In this document: one piece after another, positions 7,869-13,889 of the stretch
Layout: every line of letters starts with the position of its first letter
Position numbering within the stretch: position 1 is the first letter of the stretch
Source of the DNA: DATKCJ01 sp035513275
GTDB lineage: Bacteria > Verrucomicrobiota > Verrucomicrobiia > Opitutales > Opitutaceae
Reading direction: 5' to 3'
DNA: 15,060 bases
NCBI GenBank assembly: GCA_035513275.1
Contig: DATKCJ010000074.1
Location: 1-15,060 of the forward strand
Translations under genes and position numbers: made by a program
Notes under the pieces: generated by a model
The model's input: only the letters and a program-made list of their open reading frames with translations
Databases searched by the model: none
What the model was told of the DNA's origin: nothing

Positions 7869-9050
7869 ATGAAAACACGCAGCACCCCAGGAATCGTCGC
7901 CGCCATTGCCGCGGCCTTGTCACTCGCATGCACAACCGCACTCGCCGTTTGCCCGGCGGTCGAAATCGCCTCGGGCCTCCAGTTCCCTGGCAGCGTCGCG
8001 ATTTCCAATCAGGGAAACCTGATCGTCTCCGAAAGCGGACTCCACGGGCAAAACCTTGGTCGTATCTCGATCGTTGATCCAAGCGGCGCGCGCCGCACGC
8101 TGATCAGCGGCATGCCGTCGGGAATTGCGGACGTCGGCGATCCCGCGGGTCCGGCCGGACTATTCTTAAGGGGGCGCACGCTGTTCGTCGTGATCAGCGT
8201 TGGCGATGTTGGCATCAGCGGCGGGATGCCCGGAACCGCACTGGCCAATCCGAACCCGGTTTCCTCGCCGCTCTTCAGCTCGGTGCTCGCGGTCCACTTC
8301 AGCGCCGCAGTCGAGAAGAACACGGAGGGATTTGCCCTCACGATGGCCGACCAGCAGGCGATCGCCGCTGGCAACAAAGTCACGCTCACGAACAGCGCGG
8401 GCGAGAAGTTGACGATCGAGATGATCGCCGACTTCCCTAACTACACGCCGAATCCGATCCCCGCACTGCCTGCGGGCATCCGGGTCTCCAACCCCTTCGA
8501 CATTGTGGTCGTCGGCAATTATGCCTACGTCACCGACGGCGGGCAAAACAACGTCCGGAAGGTCGACATCGAAACTGGCGCGCACTGGGTTCTCGCCTCT
8601 TTCCCGAACGTTCCCAATCCGATGTTTGGCGTTCTTGGCGGACCGTTCAGCGAGGCGGTCCCGACCGGTATTCGCGAGGTCGACGGCTTGCTTCTCGTGG
8701 CACTGTTTCGCGGATTTCCATTCGCGCCCGGCACGTCGGACATCGTGGCCGTGGATCCGGGGACCGGGGCCTTCGCCTCGTTCATCGGCGGCCTGAAGAG
8801 TGCGATCGACGTGCTATCGATGCCTGTCGGATTGAGCGAACACGACTACCTGGTGCTCCAACACGCCTCCGTGGGACCGTTCTTCGCGAGCCCGGGCCAG
8901 TTGCTTGGATTCGACGAGGCCGGCGGCTCGAAAACCGTGATTGCCGACTGCTTGACGCGGCCAACGTCGATGGCTCTCGATGCCAAGAGCGGGACTGTGT
9001 ACATCGTCGAGCTCGGCGGCCGCGTGCTCGCAGTTCCGATGGCGGAGTAA
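7869..9050 (+). CDS. Secreted ScyD/ScyE-like beta-propeller protein
   Basis: The protein has 393 residues. Residues 1-26 form a Sec signal peptide: basic MKTR, a hydrophobic Ala-rich core and an ALA cleavage site before V27. The mature part has repeated NHL/SMP-30-like blades: SGLQFPGSVAISNQGNLIVSES near 35-55, VSNPFDIVVVGNYAYVTDGG near 205-225, PTSMALDAKSGTVYIVE near the C-terminus. This pattern, including the GRISIVDPSG stretch, fits the ScyD/ScyE family, exported proteins of unknown activity first named from the cyanobacterial scytonemin cluster; no scytonemin genes are seen here. A cysteine at residue 21 lies in the signal region, but the residues before it do not form a good lipobox, so a soluble periplasmic or secreted protein is more likely. 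There is no Shine-Dalgarno sequence before the ATG. The gene is preceded by the ECF-type motif and followed by an intrinsic terminator. Confidence 0.8.
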   Translation: MKTRSTPGIVAAIAAALSLACTTALAVCPAVEIASGLQFPGSVAISNQGNLIVSESGLHGQNLGRISIVDPSGARRTLISGMPSGIADVGDPAGPAGLFLRGRTLFVVISVGDVGISGGMPGTALANPNPVSSPLFSSVLAVHFSAAVEKNTEGFALTMADQQAIAAGNKVTLTNSAGEKLTIEMIADFPNYTPNPIPALPAGIRVSNPFDIVVVGNYAYVTDGGQNNVRKVDIETGAHWVLASFPNVPNPMFGVLGGPFSEAVPTGIREVDGLLLVALFRGFPFAPGTSDIVAVDPGTGAFASFIGGLKSAIDVLSMPVGLSEHDYLVLQHASVGPFFASPGQLLGFDEAGGSKTVIADCLTRPTSMALDAKSGTVYIVELGGRVLAVPMAE

Positions 9051-9107
9051 TTTTTGAGACTTGTGCGATTGGGCGGTCGCTTCGTGATCGCCCCGATTTC
9101 CGAGGTG

Positions 9108-9135
9108 GGCCGCGTTGTCCCTAACGCGGCCTTTT
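9108..9135 (+). terminator. Rho-independent terminator after the beta-propeller gene
   Basis: A perfect 9-bp stem, GGCCGCGTT (9108-9116) with AACGCGGCC (9123-9131), has a 6-nt loop and is followed by TTTTCCTT. A weaker hairpin, GGGCGGTC with GATCGCCC (9071-9078 and 9086-9093, one G-T pair), lies just upstream. Together they close the kinase-sigma-propeller block. Confidence 0.8.
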
Positions 9136-9139
9136 CCTT

Positions 9140-9166
9140 GTAGCCCTGTCCGTGAGGACAGGGACC
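9140..9166 (+). repeat. REP-like hairpin, GTAG foot (unit 1 of 3 upstream of ada)
   Basis: Foot GTAG (9140-9143), arm CCCTGTCC, loop GTGA and the perfectly complementary arm GGACAGGG (to 9163), followed by ACC. It has the same layout as the other units in this window but a different stem. Confidence 0.75.
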
Positions 9167-9188
9167 GCTGCGCGTGTGACCGCAGTCG

Positions 9189-9215
9189 GATCCCTGCGCT
9201 TACGCGCAGGGCCAC
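9189..9215 (-). repeat. REP-like hairpin, GTGG foot (unit 2 of 3 upstream of ada)
   Basis: Read on the minus strand: foot GTGG (complement of 9212-9215), arm CCCTGCGC, loop GTAA, arm GCGCAGGG, then ATCC. It is inverted with respect to units 1 and 3, so each neighbouring pair forms an inverted (REPIN-like) arrangement. Confidence 0.72.
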
Positions 9216-9236
9216 GCGAAGCAGGACACTTCCGAT

Positions 9237-9262
9237 GTAGCCCGCTCCGTGAGGAGCGGGAC
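9237..9262 (+). repeat. REP-like hairpin, GTAG foot (unit 3 of 3 upstream of ada)
   Basis: Foot GTAG (9237-9240), arm CCCGCTCC, loop GTGA, arm GGAGCGGG (9253-9260), then AC. The 26 bases from foot to AC are identical to the minus-strand unit at 12139-12164, about 2.9 kb away. Confidence 0.78.
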
Positions 9263-9279
9263 GATGCGCCGGCTCCCCC

Positions 9280-9305
9280 GGAAATTCCATGCCCGAAATT
9301 CGGGC
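9280..9305. promoter_or_regulatory. Two small dyads upstream of the ada-like gene, possible operator
   Basis: GGAAATTCC (9280-9288) and GCCCGAA-A-TTCGGGC (9291-9305) are near-perfect palindromes centred 14 nt apart, 27 nt before the first ATG of the Ada-like gene. No match to the E. coli Ada box was recognised. They could bind a regulator or simply be chance dyads. Confidence 0.25.
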
Positions 9306-9331
9306 GCGGCGAGGAGCGGCGGTTTGCTACC

Positions 9332-10411
9332 ATGCATGCACACGCCATGATACTCCAAGCAATGCCAGTTCTCCCGTCCCGCGAATCCATGCTCCGTGCG
9401 TTCTACGAGCGCGATCCCGCCTCGGAGGGGATATTCTTCGTCGGCGTGCGCACGACGGGGATTTTCTGCCGGCCAACCTGCAAGGCGCGCAAGCCGCTCG
9501 AGAAGAACATCGAATTCTTTCCCGACGCCTCGGCCGCGCTCCACGCGGGACTCCGGCCGTGCAAGCTCTGTCGCCCGATGAACGAGACGCGGCCTCCGCC
9601 GCTCGTTGAGACACTCCGAGACGCTGTCGAGCGCGCGCCCGACCGCCGCTTGATGGACAAGGAGCTCAGCACGCTTGGCGTCGATCCGTCGACTGCGCGC
9701 CGCCAGTTCAAGCGACACTATGGGATGACGTTCCAAGCCTACCACCGTGCGCGTCGGATGGGACTCGCGCTCCGCGAGGTGAAGGATGGCGCGCGCGTGG
9801 TCGACGCGCAGCTCAGCAGCGGGTTCGAGTCGGCGAGCGGATTTCGCGACGCGTTCGTGCGCATCTTCGGCGAGCCTCCGCGCAATGGCGCCGTGCGCAC
9901 CGCGCTCCACGCCGAGCGCATAGCCACGCCGCTCGGCACGATGCTCGCCGTCGCGGGCGACGATGGGTTGATCATTCTCGACTTCGTCGACCGCCGCGGA
10001 CTCGAGCGAAAGCTCATCACGTTGCGCAAACGGCTGAAGTGCGCCGTGATTCCCGGTGAGCACGCCGAGATTGAGAAGATGCGTGCGCAACTGGCGGAGT
10101 ATTTTGCGGGGAAGCGGCGCACATTCGACCTGCGGCTCGCGCCGATCGGCTCGCCGTGGGAACAGTCGGTTTGGGACCAGTTGCTCAAGATCCCCATGGG
10201 CGAGACGCGCTCGTATGGCTGGATGGCCGCTCAACTCGGGCGCGCCGGCGCATCGCGCGCAGTCGGTCGCGCGAACGGAATGAACTTCATCGGCATCGTG
10301 ATTCCGTGTCATCGCGTGATCCGCGCCGACGGCTCGCTCTGCGGCTACGGCGGCGGCCTCTGGCGCAAGCAGTGGCTTATCAACCACGAGCGCGCGATGG
10401 CGAAAGGGTGA
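9332..10411 (+). CDS. ada: Ada-type bifunctional DNA alkylation repair protein and transcriptional regulator
   Basis: From ATG 9332 the protein has 359 residues, close to E. coli Ada (354), with all its parts in order. The N-terminal phosphotriester-repair domain has TTGIFCRPTCKAR and RPCKLC, with zinc cysteines 46, 50, 77 and 80; C46 is the methyl acceptor by analogy with Cys38. An AraC-type helix-turn-helix (about 90-185) should bind target promoters after methyl transfer to that Cys. The C-terminal O6-alkylguanine-DNA methyltransferase domain (about 195-355) has the active site IPCHRV with C326, preceded by RANGMN and followed by GYGGG. In-frame ATGs also occur at 9347 and 9362; no ribosome binding site decides between them, and either would remove only non-conserved residues. 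It is monocistronic, preceded by a terminator and three REP-like units. It converges with the fumarylacetoacetase gene. Confidence 0.92.
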   Translation: MHAHAMILQAMPVLPSRESMLRAFYERDPASEGIFFVGVRTTGIFCRPTCKARKPLEKNIEFFPDASAALHAGLRPCKLCRPMNETRPPPLVETLRDAVERAPDRRLMDKELSTLGVDPSTARRQFKRHYGMTFQAYHRARRMGLALREVKDGARVVDAQLSSGFESASGFRDAFVRIFGEPPRNGAVRTALHAERIATPLGTMLAVAGDDGLIILDFVDRRGLERKLITLRKRLKCAVIPGEHAEIEKMRAQLAEYFAGKRRTFDLRLAPIGSPWEQSVWDQLLKIPMGETRSYGWMAAQLGRAGASRAVGRANGMNFIGIVIPCHRVIRADGSLCGYGGGLWRKQWLINHERAMAKG

Positions 10412-10435
10412 ACGACGGAGACACGGAAGCCGGAT

Positions 10436-10628
10436 TTCACCACAGAGACACAAAGACACAGAGAAAAAAGCTCGGAGCTTTGAAGTCCGAGGTTCGGAGT
10501 TCCGCCTTTAAGCGGTTCCTTGGTCAGACACGGACCGCGTAAACGCGGAACTCCAAACCGAAGGCAGATTAGGGCCAGGCGCGCGAACCAGACGACATTC
10601 GGTTCCGACTCTGTGCCTCTGTGGTGAA
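10436..10628. repeat. Outer inverted repeat of ACAGAG-periodic sequence between ada and fahA
   Basis: TTCACCACAGAG (10436-10447) is the exact reverse complement of 10617-10628. Both arms continue with short periodic CACAGAGA-like words (CACAAAGA, CACAGAG on the left; the complement of CTCTGTGCCTCTGTGG on the right). This type of low-complexity, roughly 9-nt periodic arm is unlike the coding DNA around it. The pair brackets the GGAG-footed element at 10496-10554 and fills the space between two convergent genes. Confidence 0.65.
10496..10554. repeat. Inverted pair of GGAG-footed hairpins (second REP-like family)
   Basis: GGAGTTCCGC (10496-10505) is the exact reverse complement of 10545-10554. 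Each end is itself a small hairpin: CCGC, loop CTTTAA, GCGG on the left (10502-10515) and CCGCG, loop TAAA, CGCGG on the right (10535-10548). From outside inwards both read GGAG, TTCCGC, T-rich loop, GCGG, then TTCC or TCC. GGAG is one of the known REP foot sequences, so this is probably a REPIN of another subfamily. Confidence 0.65.
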
Positions 10629-10638
10629 CTACTCCGTC

Positions 10639-11916
10639 TCACCCCGCCGGCAGGATTGTCCCGCGGCATTCGCCGAAGCCGATGCGGCGGCCTTCGCTCT
10701 CGCACCAGCCGGTCATGATGACCGTGTCGCCGTCTTGTAGGAACGATCGCTTCTCGCCTGACGGGAGTTCGACCGGCCGGTCGCCGCGCCATGCGATCTC
10801 GAGCATACTGCCGAACGAGTCTGGCGTTGGCCCGCTGATCGTGCCGCTGCCGAGGAGGTCGCCCGGTTGCAGATTGCAGCCTGCGACAGTGTGGTGCGCT
10901 ACCATCTGTGCAACCGACCAGTGGAGATTGCGGAAATTCGAATCGGTCAGCTTGTGCGGTGTCGATTGTTTCTCGGTTGCCAGTGCGACTTGCAGCCGGA
11001 TGTCGAATGTTTGCGGCTCCTTCGCGGCGAGATAAGCGAGCGGCGGTGGCTCCTGCGCGGGCTGCGCGATGCGAAAGGGTGTGAGCGCGTCAGCCGTGAC
11101 GATCCACGGCGAAATCGTCGTCGCAAAGCTTTTCGAGAGAAACGGCCCGAGCGGCTGATATTCCCAGCGCTGGATGTCACGCGCGCTCCAGTCGTTGAGC
11201 AGCACGAAGCCGAACACGTGATCCATCGCGCTGTCGATTGCGATCGAATCGCCGAGCGCGTTGCCAGCGCCGATGACGGCGCCGATCTCGAGTTCGAAGT
11301 CGAGCATTCTCGTGGCGTTGAGCGCGGGCGGCGCCTCCTCGGAGACCTTCGTCTGCCCGCGCGGGCGACGCACAGGCGTGTCGCTCACGACGACCGAACT
11401 CGCGCGGCCGTGGTAGCCGACGGGAAGCCACGTCCAGTTCGGCATGAGCGGATTCTCGGGGCGGATCATCGCGCCGACGTTGATCGCGTGGTCGCGCGAC
11501 GCGTAGAAGTCGGTGTAGTCGCCCACGCGCATGGGCATCTGCATCGCTACGTCGGTTTGCAGAAAGATCGCCTGCTTGCGAAGTGCGGCGTTGTCGCGCA
11601 GCGACGGCTCGTCGGCGGAGAGCAGGCGCGAAATCGCCTGGCGCGCGCGTGTCCAGATCGGTCTGCCAGCGGCGAGGAATGCGTTGAGACCTGGCTCGAG
11701 GAAGACGCCCGCGGCGCGCAGGAGCGCTGCGTCCAACAGTCCGGCGCGCTCGACAGCGGAGAGATCGAGCACGTGTTCGCCGATGGCGACGCCGATCCGC
11801 GGTGCGCCGCCGGCCTTCGGACGGAACACGCCGTAGGGAAGATTCTGGATCGGAAAGTCCGAGTTCGCAGGGACGGGCATCCACGAGCGCAGTGTGGGGG
11901 AGTTCGTGTCGATCAT
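10639..11916 (-). CDS. fahA: Fumarylacetoacetase (fumarylacetoacetate hydrolase)
   Basis: The 425-residue protein matches full-length fumarylacetoacetase (about 420 aa), which splits fumarylacetoacetate into fumarate and acetoacetate in the last step of tyrosine and homogentisate breakdown in the cytoplasm. The N-terminal domain carries SDFPIQNLPYGVF (19-31). The catalytic domain has DYTDFYASRDHA with D136 and the general base H143, then metal ligands E208 and E210 in DFELEIG and D242 in LLNDWSARDIQ. R246, Q249 and K262 follow, and the C-terminal GTISGP...SMLEIAW contains the conserved Glu. The spacing agrees with mouse FAH (D126, H133, E199, E201, D233, R237, Q240, K253). No other tyrosine-degradation gene is in the window. 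It starts at ATG 11914-11916, divergent from the flavin-reductase-domain gene and separated from it by REP-like repeats. Confidence 0.95.
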   Translation of the reverse strand: MIDTNSPTLRSWMPVPANSDFPIQNLPYGVFRPKAGGAPRIGVAIGEHVLDLSAVERAGLLDAALLRAAGVFLEPGLNAFLAAGRPIWTRARQAISRLLSADEPSLRDNAALRKQAIFLQTDVAMQMPMRVGDYTDFYASRDHAINVGAMIRPENPLMPNWTWLPVGYHGRASSVVVSDTPVRRPRGQTKVSEEAPPALNATRMLDFELEIGAVIGAGNALGDSIAIDSAMDHVFGFVLLNDWSARDIQRWEYQPLGPFLSKSFATTISPWIVTADALTPFRIAQPAQEPPPLAYLAAKEPQTFDIRLQVALATEKQSTPHKLTDSNFRNLHWSVAQMVAHHTVAGCNLQPGDLLGSGTISGPTPDSFGSMLEIAWRGDRPVELPSGEKRSFLQDGDTVIMTGWCESEGRRIGFGECRGTILPAG

Positions 11917-11999
11917 CGGGGTGGGCAGGGCGACATGATTCAGGCGCAGACGTCACGAAGGCGCAAGGGCGCGCCGTCCTGTTGCTGGCTCGGTGATTT

Positions 12000-12021
12000 G
12001 TGGGTCGGGCTTTACGCCGAC
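12000..12021 (+). repeat. Degenerate REP-like unit, GTGG foot
   Basis: Foot GTGG (12000-12003) precedes GTCGG, an inner GCTTTACG and CCGAC. Five outer base pairs are perfect and two inner ones are lost. It lies 9 nt before the intact unit at 12031 and may be an eroded copy. Confidence 0.4.
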
Positions 12022-12030
12022 TATTCCGAT

Positions 12031-12056
12031 GTAGCCCGCCGCGTCAGCGGCGGGAC
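12031..12056 (+). repeat. REP-like hairpin, GTAG foot (left partner of inverted pair)
   Basis: Foot GTAG, arm CCCGCCGC, loop GTCA, arm GCGGCGGG (12047-12054), then AC. The upstream flank TTCCGATGTAGCCCGC (12025-12040) is shared with the unit at 9237. It forms an inverted pair with 12139-12164. Confidence 0.78.
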
Positions 12057-12077
12057 AAGAGTGTTGGGGCAACTCGC

Positions 12078-12121
12078 TCCACCTCGGAGGCCGGAACAAA
12101 CGGTCGGGCGGCCTTGGTGGA
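12078..12121. repeat. Imperfect dyad inside the REP pair between fahA and the flavin reductase gene
   Basis: TCCACC (12078-12083) pairs with GGTGGA (12116-12121), and an inner AGGCC pairs with GGCCT. The dyad sits in the middle of the space between the two inverted REP-like units. Otherwise the 304-nt gap 11917-12220 shows no gene. Confidence 0.4.
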
Positions 12122-12138
12122 ATCTGTTACGCGACTAT

Positions 12139-12164
12139 GTCCCGCTCCTCACGGAGCGGGCTAC
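12139..12164 (-). repeat. REP-like hairpin, GTAG foot (right partner of inverted pair)
   Basis: On the minus strand: foot GTAG (complement of 12161-12164), arm CCCGCTCC, loop GTGA, arm GGAGCGGG, then AC. It is base-for-base identical to the unit at 9237-9262. Confidence 0.78.
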
Positions 12165-12220
12165 ATTCGGACCCCCCCAATCCATTCGACGCGGTGTGCA
12201 TTGTGGTTCATCTTGGTCCC

Positions 12221-12835
12221 ATGTTTCAGACGCTCGATCCCGACACGCTTCAGCCCCGCGAGATGTATCAGCACATGATCTCGTTCATCACGCCGCGGCC
12301 GATCGCTTGGGTGAGCACGATCTCGCCCGAGGGCGTTACCAACTTGGCGCCGTTCTCGTTCTTCCAGGGAATCACTGCGAAGCCGCCGACCGTGCTTTTC
12401 TGCCCGGTCAACGACCGCGAGGGGAAGCCGAAGGATTCGCTGCGCAACGTCGAGACCATGGGCGAGTTCGTCGTCAACATCGTGGATTTCGCGCACGCCG
12501 CACCGATGAACGCGACCTCCGCGCCGCTCCCCTTTGGCGAGAGCGAGTTCGAAAAGTTCGGAATCGCGTCGACTGCGTCGACGAAAGTGAAGCCGCCGCG
12601 CGTGACGACGGCGCCAGTTGCGCTCGAGTGCGTGCTTCACCAGATCGTGCGCGTGGGCGAGGGTCCGCTCGCCGGAAACGTCGTCATCGGCCGGATCGTG
12701 CTCGTGCACATCGACGAGCGCGTGCGTGGTGCGGACGGTTTTTGCGACCCGGCGAAACTCGACACGATCGCGCGTCTCGGCGGCGACGGCTACGCACGCA
12801 CGACGGAGCGTTTCACGATCGAGCGGCCGAGGTAG
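12221..12835 (+). CDS. Flavin reductase domain (FMN-binding split-barrel) protein
   Basis: The 204-residue protein has the FMN-binding split barrel of the flavin reductase-like (DIM6/NTAB) family. RPIAWVSTISPEGVTNLAPFS (26-46) is the standard flavin-binding loop. It is followed by PPTVLFCPV (55-63), KDSLRNVETMGEFVVNIV (71-88), which contacts the FMN phosphate in relatives, and a C-terminal strand region with GNVVIGRIVLVHID (152-165). These proteins bind FMN and often reduce flavin for a partner oxygenase or act on small substrates; no partner is visible here. ATG 12221 is the first start after the repeats; an upstream in-frame ATG at 12137 would translate through a REP-like hairpin and is rejected. 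The stop TAG (12833-12835) is followed 2 nt later by another REP-like hairpin. Divergence from fahA might mean shared control, but that is only suggestive. Confidence 0.88.
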   Translation: MFQTLDPDTLQPREMYQHMISFITPRPIAWVSTISPEGVTNLAPFSFFQGITAKPPTVLFCPVNDREGKPKDSLRNVETMGEFVVNIVDFAHAAPMNATSAPLPFGESEFEKFGIASTASTKVKPPRVTTAPVALECVLHQIVRVGEGPLAGNVVIGRIVLVHIDERVRGADGFCDPAKLDTIARLGGDGYARTTERFTIERPR

Positions 12836-12837
12836 GG

Positions 12838-12860
12838 GTAGGGCAGGTCTTCGACCTGCC
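12838..12860 (+). repeat. REP-like hairpin, GTAG foot, between convergent genes
   Basis: Foot GTAG (12838-12841), arm GGCAGGTC, 3-nt loop TTC, arm GACCTGCC (12853-12860). It fills most of the 33-nt gap between the stops of the flavin reductase gene and the minus-strand bicupin gene, and could end or stabilise both transcripts. No T-run follows on either strand. Confidence 0.7.
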
Positions 12861-12868
12861 TTCGCGGG

Positions 12869-13699
12869 TCAGAGATCCGCGCTACTTGCGACCGGCGTGG
12901 CCTCGGTCTTGACGCGCATCACGTAGTAGGTTGCCGGCGTGTCGCCGGCGTTCTTCCAGCCGTGCTCGTCACCCGACGACACGAAGACGATCGAGCCGGG
13001 CGTCGCGCGTGTCGTGACGCCGTTGATCGTGACGTCGAGCTCACCTTCAGAGAGGAAGACAATCTCTTCGTCACCATGTCGGTGCGGCGGATGCGGAGCG
13101 ATACCGGCGTTGAGCGTCGTCACATGGCACGAGAAGTTCGCGAGTGTGGAGGTCGGCGAGTCGACGACCGCGCGGCGCTCGCCGGTCTTCGTGGCCACGG
13201 CCTTGAGGTCATTCCAGTTCCAGATGGCCGATCCCATCCGGCCGGGTGCGGCGGGCAGCGGGAGCTTGTCCTTGAATGCCGCGGTCGCCGCGCTCGAAAA
13301 ATTGAAGACGAAATACTTCGCGGGCGTGTCGCCGACGTTCTTCACGGCGTGCCAGTCGTAGGAGGCGAAGAAGAACAGCGAGCCGGGGCCGACGCGCGTC
13401 TCGACGCCGTTGAGATGCACGTCGAGCGTGCCTTCGCGGAGGATGATGAGCTCCTCCTGCGGGTGGATGTGTGGCGCGTGCGACGCGAGGCCGCCATTCA
13501 GACACGTGATGTGACACTCAAACTCGCGCATCGTCGCCGTCGGGTTCCTCGCGACACCGCGATACTCGCCGACGTCGGTGGGCCGCGCCTCGCGGGTTTC
13601 CCACGTGAAAACCGTGGAGCCCAGCTTGGCGGCTTCATCCGCGGCGGAGGCTGCGGGCACGAAGAGTGACATGAGGCACAGAATGAGTGGGGCGCGCAT
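12869..13699 (-). CDS. Secreted bicupin protein (two cupin_2 domains)
   Basis: From ATG 13697-13699 the protein has 276 residues. It begins with a Sec signal peptide (MRAPLILCLMSLFVPAASA, cut near residue 19-20), so it is exported. Two cupin barrels follow. The first has HIHPQEE (H77, H79, E83) with GPGS and H117-xxx-N121. The second has HRHGDEE (H206, H208, E212) with TPGS and H246-xxx-N250. Each set is a complete metal-binding cupin motif pair, so both sites should bind a divalent metal. The two halves resemble each other, consistent with an internal duplication. Reaction and substrate cannot be told; exported bicupins include oxalate decarboxylase-like enzymes and many uncharacterised proteins. 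The frame is open to 13990, but the part beyond 13699 runs through palindromic repeats. An alternative ATG at 13735 would put extra residues before the signal peptide. The gene is downstream of, but far from, the NIPSNAP gene (449 nt), so it is probably separately transcribed. Confidence 0.85.
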   Translation of the reverse strand: MRAPLILCLMSLFVPAASAADEAAKLGSTVFTWETREARPTDVGEYRGVARNPTATMREFECHITCLNGGLASHAPHIHPQEELIILREGTLDVHLNGVETRVGPGSLFFFASYDWHAVKNVGDTPAKYFVFNFSSAATAAFKDKLPLPAAPGRMGSAIWNWNDLKAVATKTGERRAVVDSPTSTLANFSCHVTTLNAGIAPHPPHRHGDEEIVFLSEGELDVTINGVTTRATPGSIVFVSSGDEHGWKNAGDTPATYYVMRVKTEATPVASSADL

Positions 13700-13889
13700 C
13701 GGAGTGGAGCAAACAGTCGCCGCCCCGCGCGGCATTGCAAACTGCAACTTGGTCGAACTACAGAGCGGCGAGGTTTGCCTTCGAAGGTAGGAGCCCGCTC
13801 GCGGGCGATGGAGGCACGGCCTCTTTCCGAGGCTGCGCTCGGAATAGGTGGCGCGCCGACGCTCGCAGCCGAGCTGGTGACTCAATCCA

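Noticed and set aside
7929..7931. Lipoprotein cleavage site at Cys21 of the beta-propeller protein
   Set aside because: The residues before the Cys (Leu-Ser-Leu-Ala) put Ser at -3 and Leu at -2, a poor lipobox, and a good signal peptidase I site (ALA) follows at 24-26.
9200..10459. Long minus-strand open frame (419 codons) antisense to ada
   Set aside because: It is a shadow of the Ada-like gene, which has every expected catalytic and zinc residue. The antisense product shows no recognisable motif.
12137..12220. Earlier start for the flavin reductase protein
   Set aside because: The extension would be translated from the REP-like hairpin and has no family similarity; the conserved domain starts just after ATG 12221.
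10867..12912. Very long plus-strand open frame (681 codons) antisense to fahA
   Set aside because: It runs opposite the well-supported fumarylacetoacetase gene and through the REP-like repeats. Its translation is rich in Arg, Asp and His with no family resemblance, as expected for the complement of GC-rich coding DNA.
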